Below are positions 18,783-27,371 of a stretch of DNA of 64,000 nt, one piece after another. This stretch comes from CAJXVA01 sp963761755. GTDB taxonomy: Bacteria > Myxococcota_A > Polyangia > Nannocystales > Nannocystaceae. The stretch is from contig CAVXIC010000007.1 of assembly GCA_963761755.1 (NCBI GenBank), positions 62,001 to 126,000 on the forward strand. The letters are read 5' to 3'. How positions within the stretch are numbered: the first letter of the stretch is position 1; every line of letters begins with the position of its first letter. The notes beneath the pieces are model-generated. The model was given only the letters and a program-made list of their open reading frames with translations, ran no database searches and was not told the origin of the DNA. The position numbers and the translations under genes are program-made.

Positions 18783-19424
18783 ATGACCCAGCCGCTGAAC
18801 GCCTCCTCGATCACCAAGCGCTACGGCACCCACACGGTCCTGCGCGAGGTCGACCTGCACGTCGACCCCGGCGAGACGGTCCTGCTGCTGGGACCCAACG
18901 GCGTCGGGAAATCGACGCTGCTGGGCTGCGTCTGCGGCACGGTCGTGCCCGATGAGGGGAGCGTGCAGATCGGCGACCACGACCTGCACGCGGCGCCACT
19001 GCCCGCCCGCGCGGCGCTGCGCTTCCTGCCCCAGGAGGTCGAGGTCCCCGCGGGTCTGACCGGTGAGGAGCTCCTGCAGTTCTACGCCGACGTCCACGCC
19101 GACGTGGCCGGCATGGCGCGGGCCCGCGAAGCGACCCAGCTTGGCGACGCGCTGCTGCGGCTGGCGAGCACCTACTCTGTCGGCATGCGCCGCCGCCTGG
19201 CCTTCGGCGGCCTGCAGCTCGGCGAGGCCGCGCTGTACGTGCTCGACGAGCCGTTCGCGGGGGTGGACCGGGAGGGCCGCGAGCGCATGGCGGCCACGCT
19301 CGAGGCGCTGGTCCGACGCGGCGCGGGCCTGCTGCTGGCCGTGCACGACCGGGACATCGACGACCTGGATGTCTTCTCCCCGCGGCGCGTCGAACTCGCC
19401 CTGCCCGCGCAGGAGCGCCGATGA
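18783..19424 (+). CDS. ABC transporter ATP-binding protein
   Basis: 213 residues, a single ATPase domain: Walker A GPNGVGKS (37-44), Q-loop LPQE (near 82-85), Walker B LYVLDEP (151-157), D-loop AGVD and switch His188. The signature motif is degenerate: SVGMRRRLAF at 132-141 stands for LSGGQxQR. The short helical domain (GLTGEELLQFYADVH) is typical of ABC-2/CcmA-type exporters. Its stop overlaps the next start by ATGA (19421-19424), so translation of the two is coupled. Confidence 0.92.
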   Translation: MTQPLNASSITKRYGTHTVLREVDLHVDPGETVLLLGPNGVGKSTLLGCVCGTVVPDEGSVQIGDHDLHAAPLPARAALRFLPQEVEVPAGLTGEELLQFYADVHADVAGMARAREATQLGDALLRLASTYSVGMRRRLAFGGLQLGEAALYVLDEPFAGVDREGRERMAATLEALVRRGAGLLLAVHDRDIDDLDVFSPRRVELALPAQERR

Positions 19425-20446
19425 AGGTCGGCATCTTCGGCGCGGGCGCGATCGGAGCATCGATCGGCATCCGTCTGTCCGCGGCCGGCCTGCCCGTGAC
19501 CATGCTCGCCCGCCCGCGCCTGATCGAGGCCGCCGACGCTTTGGTCAGCCGGGGACTGGATGGGACCGAGCATCGACCCGGCGCGGACCTGGTGCTCTCC
19601 GAGGACCCCGAGGTGCTGCGCGACGTGCAGGTGTGCCTGCTCGCCGTGAAGTCGCGGCACACCGCAGTCGCCGCCGGCACCCTGCGCGAGGTGCTTTCAC
19701 CCGGCACGCCGGTCGTGTCCCTGCAGAACGGGCTGCGCAACCCCGAGCACCTGCGGGCCGCCCTCGAGCAGCCGATCGCCGCGGGCATGGTCAGCTACAA
19801 CGTCGTGTGCCCCCGTCCTGGCGCGTTCGTCCAGGCGACCCGGGGCCCCGTGCTGGTCGAGGCGCTGCCCGATGCCGCAGGTCGGCGGCTGGATCGGCTG
19901 CGCAAGGCTGCAGACGTGGTGGGCATCTCGCTGCAGCTGCGCGAGGACATCGAGGACGTCATGGCGGGCAAGCTCCTGCTCAACCTCAACAACGGGGTGT
20001 GCGCGCTCACCGGGGTGAGCATCGCGACCTCGCTGCGCAGCCGCGACCTTCGCCGATGTCTGTCGATCCTCATGCGGGAGGGGCTGTCGGTGCTGCGCGC
20101 CGGCGGCCTGCGTCCGCGATCGATCGTCGGCCTGCCGCCGCGGGCCATCGCAACCCTGCTGCGCCTGCCCGACGCCATCGTGCTTCGGGTCGCCAAGAGC
20201 CTAGTCTCCGTGGACCCGGCCGCCAAGTCGAGCACGCTGCAGGACATCGAGGCGGGCAAGCCCACCGAGATCGACGACCTGTGCGGAGAGATCGTCCGCC
20301 GGGCCACGACGGCGGGGCTCCACGCGCCGGCCAACGCGTGCGTGACCGAGGCAGTCCATGCCCTCGAAGGACAGGATCCTCCCGCGTTCTGGTCGCCCCA
20401 GCGGCTGCTGGAGGCCCTCGAAGCGTCGACCCGCCGCAGCCCCTGA
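19421..20446 (+). CDS. Ketopantoate reductase (2-dehydropantoate 2-reductase) family protein
   Basis: 341 residues. The N-terminal Rossmann fold starts at once with GIFGAGAIGASIG (NADP site); LLAVKSRHT and SLQNGLRNPEHL follow, then the ApbA C-terminal domain (MAGKLLLNLNNGVCALTGV, SSTLQDIEAGKPTEIDDLCG). The latter includes the catalytic-lysine segment and the SSMxxDxxxGRxTEID-type motif of PanE. It should reduce 2-dehydropantoate to pantoate for coenzyme A. Being coupled to an ABC ATPase is unusual for panE, and paralogues act on other 2-keto acids, so the substrate is not certain. Confidence 0.85.
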   Translation: MKVGIFGAGAIGASIGIRLSAAGLPVTMLARPRLIEAADALVSRGLDGTEHRPGADLVLSEDPEVLRDVQVCLLAVKSRHTAVAAGTLREVLSPGTPVVSLQNGLRNPEHLRAALEQPIAAGMVSYNVVCPRPGAFVQATRGPVLVEALPDAAGRRLDRLRKAADVVGISLQLREDIEDVMAGKLLLNLNNGVCALTGVSIATSLRSRDLRRCLSILMREGLSVLRAGGLRPRSIVGLPPRAIATLLRLPDAIVLRVAKSLVSVDPAAKSSTLQDIEAGKPTEIDDLCGEIVRRATTAGLHAPANACVTEAVHALEGQDPPAFWSPQRLLEALEASTRRSP

Positions 20447-20544
20447 GCCCACCCGACCGGTCCGTAGCAAGACAGCGGAGCGTCCCGGAGGGATGCGCAG
20501 CGGAAAAGACCGAAGGTACCGCGTGTCGTTGCCATCGACCGAAG

Positions 20545-20590
20545 GGGTTCGGAAGGAACCCACACCCAAAGGGGGGTCCTTCCGAAACCC
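20545..20590. terminator. Imperfect inverted repeat between convergent genes
   Basis: GGGTTCGGAAGGAACCC (20545-20561) pairs with GGGTCCTTCCGAAACCC (20574-20590) apart from one bulged base on each side. It sits 98 bases after the ketopantoate reductase gene and 24 bases from the stop of the convergent dioxygenase gene. A bidirectional terminator is the natural reading, although neither flank has a T-tract. Confidence 0.5.
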
Positions 20591-20614
20591 GGCACGGACT
20601 TCAGACACGAGGTA

Positions 20615-21430
20615 CTAGACGATGAGGTCCAGCTCCGCGAGACCGAGTTCGTCGGGCGTGAGCGCCATCTGGGGGTTGAACCAGGCGTCGCCCTCGTTGA
20701 AGGGGTCGCCCTCGAAGTAGAGCTGACTGGTCAGCCGCTCCACGTCGCGGACCCACACCTTGACGTGCACGTGGGCGGGTCGATACTGCGGGCCGTTGAG
20801 GTACCAGCCCGGGCGCAGGGTCGAGAACGCGTACCGCCCCTGCGCGTCGGTGGCGACCTGCCCGTAGTAGCGATAGGCCGCGGTGTCATCGTAGGTGGCG
20901 TCCTCCTCCCCGGGCTCCGCCCCGGGGGCCACCGGGGAGGCGTGCCAGATCTCGACCACGGCGGCCTCGATCGGCGCGCACCCCTCCGAGAGCACCCGGC
21001 CCTCGATGCGCAGCGGCACGCCGTCGTCCCCGTGCACGTCGAGCGCGCCACCGACGGGAATGCCGGGACGATAGAACGGCCCCTCGATGTCGCTGGGAGT
21101 GGGCTCGCAGACCTCGGAGGCGGTGCTCTCCTCCGCGGTGCTGTCCCCGCCAGCGGGGCCCGTCGAGCCACTCGAGCTCTCCGAGGCGCCGCTGGAGGCC
21201 GACGAGGTCTCGCCCGTGACGTCACCGCTGCCCGTCCCCCCGCCCGTGGTGCCGGCGTCGGCGCTGGTGCTGCCCGGCGCTCCGGAGGTCGTCGAGTCCG
21301 CCGCGGAGCTGCCCTCGTCCTGGGCACCTGCGGCGGACTCGCCCTCGCGGGTGCAGGCGACCGCACCCAGGGGCAGCAGGCCAGCGGTGGTCGCGGCCCG
21401 CACCACGAAGCGTCGTCGAGTCCACGTCAT
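20615..21430 (-). CDS. Tat-exported intradiol ring-cleavage dioxygenase-like lipoprotein
   Basis: About 271 residues from the ATG at 21430. The N-terminus TRRRFVVRAATTAG is a twin-arginine signal, followed by a lipobox (GAVAC). A Ser/Thr/Gly/Glu linker of ~65 residues leads to an intradiol dioxygenase domain: DIEGPFYRPG, DVHGDDGVPLRIEGRVLSEGCAPI, AVVEIWHASP, YYGQVATDAQGRYAFSTLRPGWY, QYRPAHVHVKV. The Tyr and His residues that bind Fe(III) in protocatechuate/catechol dioxygenases are in place. It would open an aromatic diol ring outside the cytoplasm. It is divergent from a methyltransferase-like gene, 77 bases away. Confidence 0.9.
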   Translation of the reverse strand: MTWTRRRFVVRAATTAGLLPLGAVACTREGESAAGAQDEGSSAADSTTSGAPGSTSADAGTTGGGTGSGDVTGETSSASSGASESSSGSTGPAGGDSTAEESTASEVCEPTPSDIEGPFYRPGIPVGGALDVHGDDGVPLRIEGRVLSEGCAPIEAAVVEIWHASPVAPGAEPGEEDATYDDTAAYRYYGQVATDAQGRYAFSTLRPGWYLNGPQYRPAHVHVKVWVRDVERLTSQLYFEGDPFNEGDAWFNPQMALTPDELGLAELDLIV

Positions 21431-21507
21431 GGCCTTCACGGTGCCTCGGATCCCGCAACCCGTCCACACCCCACCAGCGCTCGGGCTCGATCGGCTACCG
21501 TGCGCGC
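21431..21507. promoter_or_regulatory. Short divergent intergenic region
   Basis: 77 bases separate the starts of the dioxygenase and methyltransferase-like lipoprotein genes, so both promoters must lie here or inside the genes. I see no convincing -35/-10 pair, only a locally repeated GCTCGATCGGCTACC segment near 21484-21500. Confidence 0.3.
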
Positions 21508-22326
21508 ATGAAGCTCCAGGGCCCTTGCCTTGCCCTCCTGCTCGCCGGGTGCGCGCCGCCAGCGGCTCCCCCAGCGGCTCCCCCAGCGGCGTCCCCTCCC
21601 CCCCAGCCTGCTCCCGCCGTGACCCCACCGCGCCCCACGCCGCTCTCCGCCGCCGGCCTGTCCGCGCTGGTGGAGGACCCCAGCCGCAGCGAGGAGGACC
21701 GCGAGACCGACCGACGACGCATGCCGGCCCAGATGCTCGCGTTCCTGGGCGTCTTCGAGGGCATGGCGGTCGCCGACATCGGCGCCGGCACCGGGTACAC
21801 GACCGAGCTGCTCGCCCGCGCCGCCGGGCCGGGCGGACGCGTCATCGGACACAACACGCCCTTCGTGCTGGAGCGCTTCGCCGAAGCCGGTTGGTCGGAG
21901 CGGCTCGCCAAGCCCGTGATGGCCAACGTGACCCGCGTGGACAGGCCGTTCGACGACCCCTTCGGGCCCGAGATCAACGACCTCGACGCCGCGATCAACG
22001 TGCTCTTCTACCACGACTTCGTCTGGCAAGAGGTCGACCGCGCCGCCCACAACCGCGCCGTCTTCGAGGCCCTGCGCCCCGGCGGCGTCTACGTCATCAT
22101 CGATGCGTTCGCGGCCGAGGGCGCCGGCGGCTCGGTGTCGCAGACGCTGCATCGCATCGAGCGAGACATGGTCGTGGCCGAGCTGACGGCCGCGGGCTTC
22201 GACCTGCTGGACGAAGACGACTTCCTGCGCAACCCCGAGGACACGCGCGACTGGAACGCGCTGCCGTGGAGGAATGAGCGCGACGAGTTCAGCGACAAGT
22301 TTGCGCTGAAGTTCGTCCGGCCCTAG
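21508..22326 (+). CDS. Methyltransferase-fold lipoprotein
   Basis: 272 residues. MKLQGPCLALLLAGC is a lipoprotein signal (lipidated Cys15). A Pro/Ala linker follows, then a class I SAM-methyltransferase domain: VADIGAGTGYTTELLA (motif I), GGRVIGHNTPF, DAAINVLFYHDF, ALRPGGVYVIIDAF. The sequence matches a group of predicted exported methyltransferase-like proteins in which SAM supply outside the cytoplasm is unexplained. The C-terminal part (LPWRNERDEFSDKFALKFVRP) is typical of that group. True enzyme activity is uncertain. Confidence 0.85.
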   Translation: MKLQGPCLALLLAGCAPPAAPPAAPPAASPPPQPAPAVTPPRPTPLSAAGLSALVEDPSRSEEDRETDRRRMPAQMLAFLGVFEGMAVADIGAGTGYTTELLARAAGPGGRVIGHNTPFVLERFAEAGWSERLAKPVMANVTRVDRPFDDPFGPEINDLDAAINVLFYHDFVWQEVDRAAHNRAVFEALRPGGVYVIIDAFAAEGAGGSVSQTLHRIERDMVVAELTAAGFDLLDEDDFLRNPEDTRDWNALPWRNERDEFSDKFALKFVRP

Positions 22327-22342
22327 GGTACCTGCTCGCCCT

Positions 22343-22903
22343 TCAGTACTCGATCAGCGCGTCGACGCGCCGGTCCCCGAGCTTGCCGCGCCCGCCCAGC
22401 GCCGCAAGCTCGATGAGGAACAAGCACCCGAGCACCGCGGCCCCAGAGCGCTCGACCAGGGCGCAGGCCGCCGACGCTGTGCCGCCGGTGGCGAGCAGAT
22501 CGTCGACGATGAGCACCTTGTGGCCCGGCTGCAGGTCATCGGTGTGCAGCTGCAGGGCATCCTCACCGTACTCCAGCGCGTAGCGCTCCTCGAGATGGGG
22601 TCGCGGAAGCTTGCCCGGCTTGCGCACCGGGACGAAGCCGACGCCCAAGCGCGCGGCCAGGGGCATGCCGAAGAGGAACCCCCGGGACTCGATGCCGACG
22701 ATCATCTCGATCTGGCCGGCGATGTCGGCGACCGCATGCAGGTGCAGGTCGAGCGCGGTCCGCAGACACGCAGGGTCGGCCAGCGCAGGGGTGATGTCCC
22801 GAAAGAGAATCCCCGGCTTGGGGAAGTCGGGGACGGCCGCGACGTGCTCGCGCAGCAGCTCGAGTCCGGCGGCGGCGATCTTGGGGTTCAGGGCGTGCGA
22901 CAT
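22343..22903 (-). CDS. apt: Adenine phosphoribosyltransferase
   Basis: 186 residues with all Apt landmarks: IPDFPKPGILFRDITP-type N-terminus, GIESRGFLFG, VPVRKPGKLP, EYGEDALQLH and the PRPP-binding motif VLIVDDLLATGGT (130-142). It makes AMP from adenine and PRPP in purine salvage. It begins 16 bases after surE, so both nucleotide-metabolism genes probably share a transcript. It is convergent with the methyltransferase-like gene. Confidence 0.97.
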   Translation of the reverse strand: MSHALNPKIAAAGLELLREHVAAVPDFPKPGILFRDITPALADPACLRTALDLHLHAVADIAGQIEMIVGIESRGFLFGMPLAARLGVGFVPVRKPGKLPRPHLEERYALEYGEDALQLHTDDLQPGHKVLIVDDLLATGGTASAACALVERSGAAVLGCLFLIELAALGGRGKLGDRRVDALIEY

Positions 22904-22919
22904 GAAGTGTCCTGCGGGG

Positions 22920-23708
22920 TCAGTCCGAAGAGGCGTCTAAGAGACGCTGCGCGACCGAAGGGTCCGCGCCGGTGATGTCGAGTTCCAGTGGCGTGACGGC
23001 GACGGTGCCGTGGGTGACCGCGTGTGTGTCGTCGCCGGGGCCGTGGTCGGTCTCCAGCGCAGGGCCACCGATCCAGTAGTAGGTGCGCCCCATGGGGTCC
23101 TTGCGCGCCTCGACGTTGTTCTTGTACTTGCGCACGCCCAACCGGGTGACCTCCAGCGTGAGCGCCGCGGCGGCCTCGTCGACCTCCTGTGGCGAGGCGT
23201 CGTCGGTGAGCCCGGGCGGACGCGGGACGTTGACGTTGATGAGCGCGAGTTCTTTGCTGGCCAGCATGGCGGCTGCGATGCGGCGCACCGCCGGAATGGC
23301 AACCCTGGGGGAGACGCCCCGGTCCGCGGACGCCGCCAGCGCGGGGATCCCTTGGATTCGCGCCTCGGCGGCCGCGCCCACCGTGCCCGAATAGAATACG
23401 TCGGTGCCCAGGTTGTACCCGGCGTTGATCCCCGAGACGACGAGGTCGGGCTTGGTCGGGCACAGGTGATGCAGCCCGATGTAGACACAGTCGACAGGTG
23501 TCCCGCTCACGCGCCACCAGTTCTTGGCCGGCTTCTTCACCGGCCCCACCCGCAGGTGGGTGTGGAAGGTGATCGCGTGGCTCGAGCCGCTGCGCTCGGT
23601 ATCCGGCGCGCAGACGATGACGTCGCCCAGCTCGGAGACCGCCTCGACCAAGGCCTCGATACCGGGGGCGAACACTCCGTCGTCGTTGCTCACGAGGATG
23701 AGCGGCAT
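22920..23708 (-). CDS. surE: 5'/3'-nucleotidase SurE
   Basis: 262 residues. Metal-binding motifs are complete: VSNDDG (Asp9, Asp10), RSGSSHAIT and VSGINAGYNLGTDVFYSGTVGAA. SurE releases phosphate from nucleoside monophosphates and helps in stress survival. It lies directly upstream of apt and downstream of the tRNA-Pro terminator. Confidence 0.97.
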   Translation of the reverse strand: MPLILVSNDDGVFAPGIEALVEAVSELGDVIVCAPDTERSGSSHAITFHTHLRVGPVKKPAKNWWRVSGTPVDCVYIGLHHLCPTKPDLVVSGINAGYNLGTDVFYSGTVGAAAEARIQGIPALAASADRGVSPRVAIPAVRRIAAAMLASKELALINVNVPRPPGLTDDASPQEVDEAAAALTLEVTRLGVRKYKNNVEARKDPMGRTYYWIGGPALETDHGPGDDTHAVTHGTVAVTPLELDITGADPSVAQRLLDASSD

Positions 23709-23743
23709 GCTGCTCGTGTACCGCGGAGCCCACCAAAAAGGAA

Positions 23744-23769
23744 AGCCGCCTTCGGTGAAGAAGGCGGCT
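23744..23769 (-). terminator. Terminator of the tRNA-Pro transcript
   Basis: AGCCGCCTT (23744-23752) pairs with AAGGCGGCT (23761-23769) around an 8-base loop. Read on the minus strand the hairpin is followed by TTTCCTTTTT, a good U-tract. It lies 61 bases after the tRNA and just before surE. Confidence 0.85.
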
Positions 23770-23827
23770 CTCGGTTCGACCGGAGGAGAGATGGCGAGCC
23801 ATCGGGGGATCCTCTTCCCGGTCTATC

Positions 23828-23903
<76 letters not shown>

Positions 23904-23989
23904 AACGGGATGCGGCTTATACCGTGGCCCGTCGCCGAACGCAAAGCGAATCGAGCGCTTTTTTCGTCCGAGCTCCCAGTGGCCCGGCC

Positions 23990-24493
23990 TCAGGCGTCGC
24001 GGGGCCCTCGCGCAGGGCGGTCGAGGATCGACGCGTCGGCGTCCTCGACCAGCCTTCGCGCCCCCCCGACCTCCTCGAGAAACCGCGCGGGGTCCGCGGC
24101 CGCGGGATCGGTCCGCCCCGACGCGGCCATCACCAGGGTGTCGGCCAGCATCCGGCGCACGACGCCGAGGGACTGCTTGGCCAGGTACACCCCCGACGCG
24201 GCCGCGGGTGTGCAGCCGGCCGACGCCTCCTTGAGCTTCAGGCGTGCGCCGGCGATCGTGAACTTCTCTACGTAGAGCAGCTGCTTGATCTTCAGCAGCG
24301 TCTCCACGTCGCGTCGTCGGTAGACCCGCTGCTGGGTGCGCGACTTCTGGGGCTTGACCGCCTTGAACTCGGTCTCCCAGTAGCGGAGCACGTAGGCTGG
24401 CACGCCGACGATCTCCGAGACCTCACCGATCTTGAAGTACAGCTTGTCCGAGCCGAGATCGAGATCGTCGGCCGTTGCCTTGCGGCGCGCCAC
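23990..24493 (-). CDS. MerR-family transcriptional regulator of the pheT-ihfA operon
   Basis: About 167 residues from a GTG at 24493 (MARRKATADDL). The N-terminal winged helix-turn-helix reads LYFKIGEVSEIVGVPAYVLRYWE...RVYRRRDVETLLKIKQLLY, typical of MerR. The C-terminal half is short, has one cysteine in a poor context and shows no metal site, so the effector is unknown. A MerR gene directly after ihfA is a standard arrangement. The frame continues open upstream through ihfA, but in the shadow of that gene. Its target cannot be deduced. Confidence 0.88.
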   Translation of the reverse strand: MARRKATADDLDLGSDKLYFKIGEVSEIVGVPAYVLRYWETEFKAVKPQKSRTQQRVYRRRDVETLLKIKQLLYVEKFTIAGARLKLKEASAGCTPAAASGVYLAKQSLGVVRRMLADTLVMAASGRTDPAAADPARFLEEVGGARRLVEDADASILDRPARGPRDA

Positions 24494-24516
24494 GGTTGCG
24501 TTCGCTCCGAGGGGAC

Positions 24517-24795
24517 TCAGGAGTTGAGGGCCGTCTTGAGGACGGGGCTGGGCTTGAAGGTGAGCACCCGGCGGGCATCGATGAGGATCTCGGTGCCGGT
24601 CTGCGGATTGCGGCCCGGACGTGGCGCCTTCTCCCGCACGACGAAGTTGCCGAAGCCGGAGATCTTGATCTTCTCCCCCGTCTCGAGCGTGCACTTCATG
24701 ACGTCGAACACCTTCTCTACGAGGTCGGCGGCTTCCTTCTTGGAGAACCCGCCGACGCGGTCGCAGACACGATCGATGATGTCGGCCTTCGTCAT
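24517..24795 (-). CDS. ihfA: Integration host factor alpha subunit (HU family)
   Basis: 92 residues, full length for the family: MTKADIIDRV...FSKKEAADLVEKVFDVM, the IKISGFGNF turn and the DNA-bending arm KAPRPGRNPQTGTEILI. Position after pheT and before merR fits IHF-alpha rather than HU. It binds and sharply bends DNA in transcription and recombination. Confidence 0.95.
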   Translation of the reverse strand: MTKADIIDRVCDRVGGFSKKEAADLVEKVFDVMKCTLETGEKIKISGFGNFVVREKAPRPGRNPQTGTEILIDARRVLTFKPSPVLKTALNS

Positions 24796-24863
24796 TGTGC
24801 CCTCATCGTGTCAAAGGCGACCGGGACCCCGCAAGGGGCCTCGGCGCACGTCGCCCGCGGGGC

Positions 24864-27371
24864 TCAGCGAACCCGAATGGAGGGGATCTCGCCCTGCAGT
24901 GCGCTGATCGCAGCGTCCACGACCGCGCTGTGGAGCGCCTGGACCTCGTCATCGGTCACGCTGCGTTCGGGCGCGCGGTAGTGCAGGCGCAGCAGCAGCG
25001 CGCGGTGTCCTTCGGGCACGCCCTTGCCGCGATAGTCCTCGACGATCTCGATCGCACCGCCGGACGTGTCCCCTCGCGACAGCCGCGGACCCTCCGCGAC
25101 GTGGTCCGCCTGGGACTCCGCCGCGCGGAGCGCGTCGATGACCGCGGCCGCGGCGGTCGAGATCGGGATCTCCACCGACAGATCTCGGCTCGACGAGGGG
25201 AACCGCGGCAGCGCAGTGTGGCGCGCGATCCGGTCGCCCGACATCGCGTCGAGCCACAGCTCGCCGTAGTACGCACGAACGCCCTCGGGCAGCTCGAAGC
25301 GACCCAGAAGGTCGGGGTGCACTTCGCCCACCTCGCCGACGGGCGTCCCCTCGTGTTCCACCTGCGCCTGCACGCCGGGGTGCAGCCAGGGTGAGGGCGT
25401 GAGGGCGGGCCGCAGGCGGACCGCCCCACCGAGGCGACCGACCACCGCAGCGGCGATCTTCGCGATCGAAGCGCCGTCATAGCGGACCGCCTCCCGCGTG
25501 CCGGCGCAGATCAAGAACGCCGCCCGGGCGCGCTCCCGCGGCAGCTGGGCGTCGATCGAGGCAGTCGGCCCCTGCCCCGCTTCGCGCGCCTGCGGCCAGT
25601 CGTAGATTCGACCGACTTCGCACAGCCGCACCGGCCGGGCGTGCCGCGCCACGTTGAGGGCCAGGGCCCGCAGCAGCCCCGGCATCATGTGGGTGCGCAT
25701 GGTGCTGGTCTGGATGCGCAGCGGGTTGGCAACCTGCACGGTGCGATCCGCCGGGACTCCGAAGGGCTCGAGGTCGGTGGGATCGCAGAACGCGAACGAG
25801 AGCACCTCGTGCAGATGCTCGGCCCGCATCGCGTCCAGCACGGCGTCGGCCAGCCGCGCCCGCGCGTCGGCGTCACGCTGGCCGGGATCCACCCGCAGTC
25901 CTGGGGGCTCCGAAGGCAGGCTTGGCGTGCTCGGCAGGCGGTCCAGTCCGTAGTGCCGAACGAGCTCTTCGATCAGATCCTCCTCGCAGACCAGGTCGGG
26001 TCGGTGCGTCGGGGGCGTGCAGCGCCACACGTCCTGTCCGGCCGAATCCAGCGCGACCTCGAGTCCACCGAGCACCCGCAGCACCTCGTCGGTCGGGATC
26101 TCCATCCCCAGCAGCGCAGCGATGCGAGCCGAGCGCAGGGTGATCGTGGGGACCGAGGGGACCTCGCCCTGCAGGTCGACGCCGCCGGTGACCCGCGCAC
26201 CGGTCAGCGCACCGAGCAGTCGCTCGGCGCTGGCGGCCGCGGCCTGCAGCCGGCCGCCGAAGTCCACCCCACGCTCGAAGCGGTACGAGCTGTCGGTGCT
26301 CAGCTGGTGACGGCGGGCCGAGCTGCGGACGAAGCCGGGCTGGAACCATGCGGTCTCCAGCAGCAGGTTCGATGCGCCGGACTCCACGCCCGAGTCCTTG
26401 CCGCCCATCACCCCTGCCAGCGCTTGCGGCCTGCGGCCGTCCGCGATGACCAGGTCCTCGGGGACCAGCTCCAGCTTCGCGTCATCGAGCGTCGTCATCG
26501 GCTCGCCGGCGCTGGCCAGGCGGACCACGACGCGGCCGCCCTCCAGCCGGTCCCGATCGAAGGCGTGCAGGGGCTGCCCCCACTGCATGAGCACGTAGTT
26601 GGTGATGTCGACGACGTTGTTGATCGGACGCAGACCCAGCCGGTGCAGACGCACGCGCATCCACAGCGGGGACGGGCCGACGGTGGCCCCCTCGAAGGTG
26701 CGGCCGATGTAGCGGCCGCAGCGCTGCGGCGCCTGCAGATCGACCAACCCGGCGACCTCGGGCACCGCGGCCAGCGTCGCGTCCGGGGCCACGAAGGCCC
26801 TCCGGAGCTTGACCGCCAGGTCCGCCGCCACGCCAACGTGGCCCAGCGCATCGGGACGGTTGGGCGTGATCCCCAGCTCGAACACCGTGTCCTCGATCCC
26901 CGGGACCACCTCTGGAAGCGGCGTGCCGGGGACCCAATCCTCCGGCAGGATCAGGATGCCCTCGCCGTCCGGTCCGAGCCTCAGCTCGTCCTCGGCGCAG
27001 ATCATGCCCTCGGAGTGCACACCACGGATCTCCCGCGCCCCGATCTCGAAGTTGCCCGGCAGCACGGCGCCCAGGCGCGCGAACGCGATCTTGCCGCCAG
27101 GGGGAGGCACGTTGGGTGCCCCGCAGACGACCGTGATGGTTCGTTGCCCGTCGAACACGTCCACCAGCCGAAGTTTGTCGGCGGCCGGATGCGGCGCGAT
27201 CCCGCGAACCTCGGCCACGACCACGTCGCGCAGCCCGTGCCCGAAGACCTCGACCCCCTCGACCTCGAGGCCCAAGGACGTGACGGCGTCGGCGAAGGCC
27301 TCGTCGCCGAGCTCGGCCGCGTCCGCCGATGGGGCCAGCATGCTCTCGATCCATTGTCGTGAAATCAGCAT
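24864..27371 (-). CDS. pheT: Phenylalanyl-tRNA synthetase beta subunit
   Basis: 835 residues. The domain order is normal: N-terminal tRNA-binding OB fold (VVVAEVRGIAPHPAADKLRLVDV), the B3/B4 editing region (GVMGGKDSGVESGASNLLLE), B5, the catalytic-like core (RTHMMPGLLRALALNVAR) and a C-terminal ferredoxin-like anticodon-binding domain (LPRFPSSSRDLSVEIP). It forms the (alpha-beta)2 enzyme with PheS. Its start overlaps the end of pheS by 7 bases (27365-27371). Confidence 0.98.
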   Translation of the reverse strand: MLISRQWIESMLAPSADAAELGDEAFADAVTSLGLEVEGVEVFGHGLRDVVVAEVRGIAPHPAADKLRLVDVFDGQRTITVVCGAPNVPPPGGKIAFARLGAVLPGNFEIGAREIRGVHSEGMICAEDELRLGPDGEGILILPEDWVPGTPLPEVVPGIEDTVFELGITPNRPDALGHVGVAADLAVKLRRAFVAPDATLAAVPEVAGLVDLQAPQRCGRYIGRTFEGATVGPSPLWMRVRLHRLGLRPINNVVDITNYVLMQWGQPLHAFDRDRLEGGRVVVRLASAGEPMTTLDDAKLELVPEDLVIADGRRPQALAGVMGGKDSGVESGASNLLLETAWFQPGFVRSSARRHQLSTDSSYRFERGVDFGGRLQAAAASAERLLGALTGARVTGGVDLQGEVPSVPTITLRSARIAALLGMEIPTDEVLRVLGGLEVALDSAGQDVWRCTPPTHRPDLVCEEDLIEELVRHYGLDRLPSTPSLPSEPPGLRVDPGQRDADARARLADAVLDAMRAEHLHEVLSFAFCDPTDLEPFGVPADRTVQVANPLRIQTSTMRTHMMPGLLRALALNVARHARPVRLCEVGRIYDWPQAREAGQGPTASIDAQLPRERARAAFLICAGTREAVRYDGASIAKIAAAVVGRLGGAVRLRPALTPSPWLHPGVQAQVEHEGTPVGEVGEVHPDLLGRFELPEGVRAYYGELWLDAMSGDRIARHTALPRFPSSSRDLSVEIPISTAAAAVIDALRAAESQADHVAEGPRLSRGDTSGGAIEIVEDYRGKGVPEGHRALLLRLHYRAPERSVTDDEVQALHSAVVDAAISALQGEIPSIRVR

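Noticed and set aside
24864..27362. Plus-strand open frame of ~570 codons opposite pheT
   Set aside because: pheT on the minus strand is unambiguous and the antisense product has no motif.
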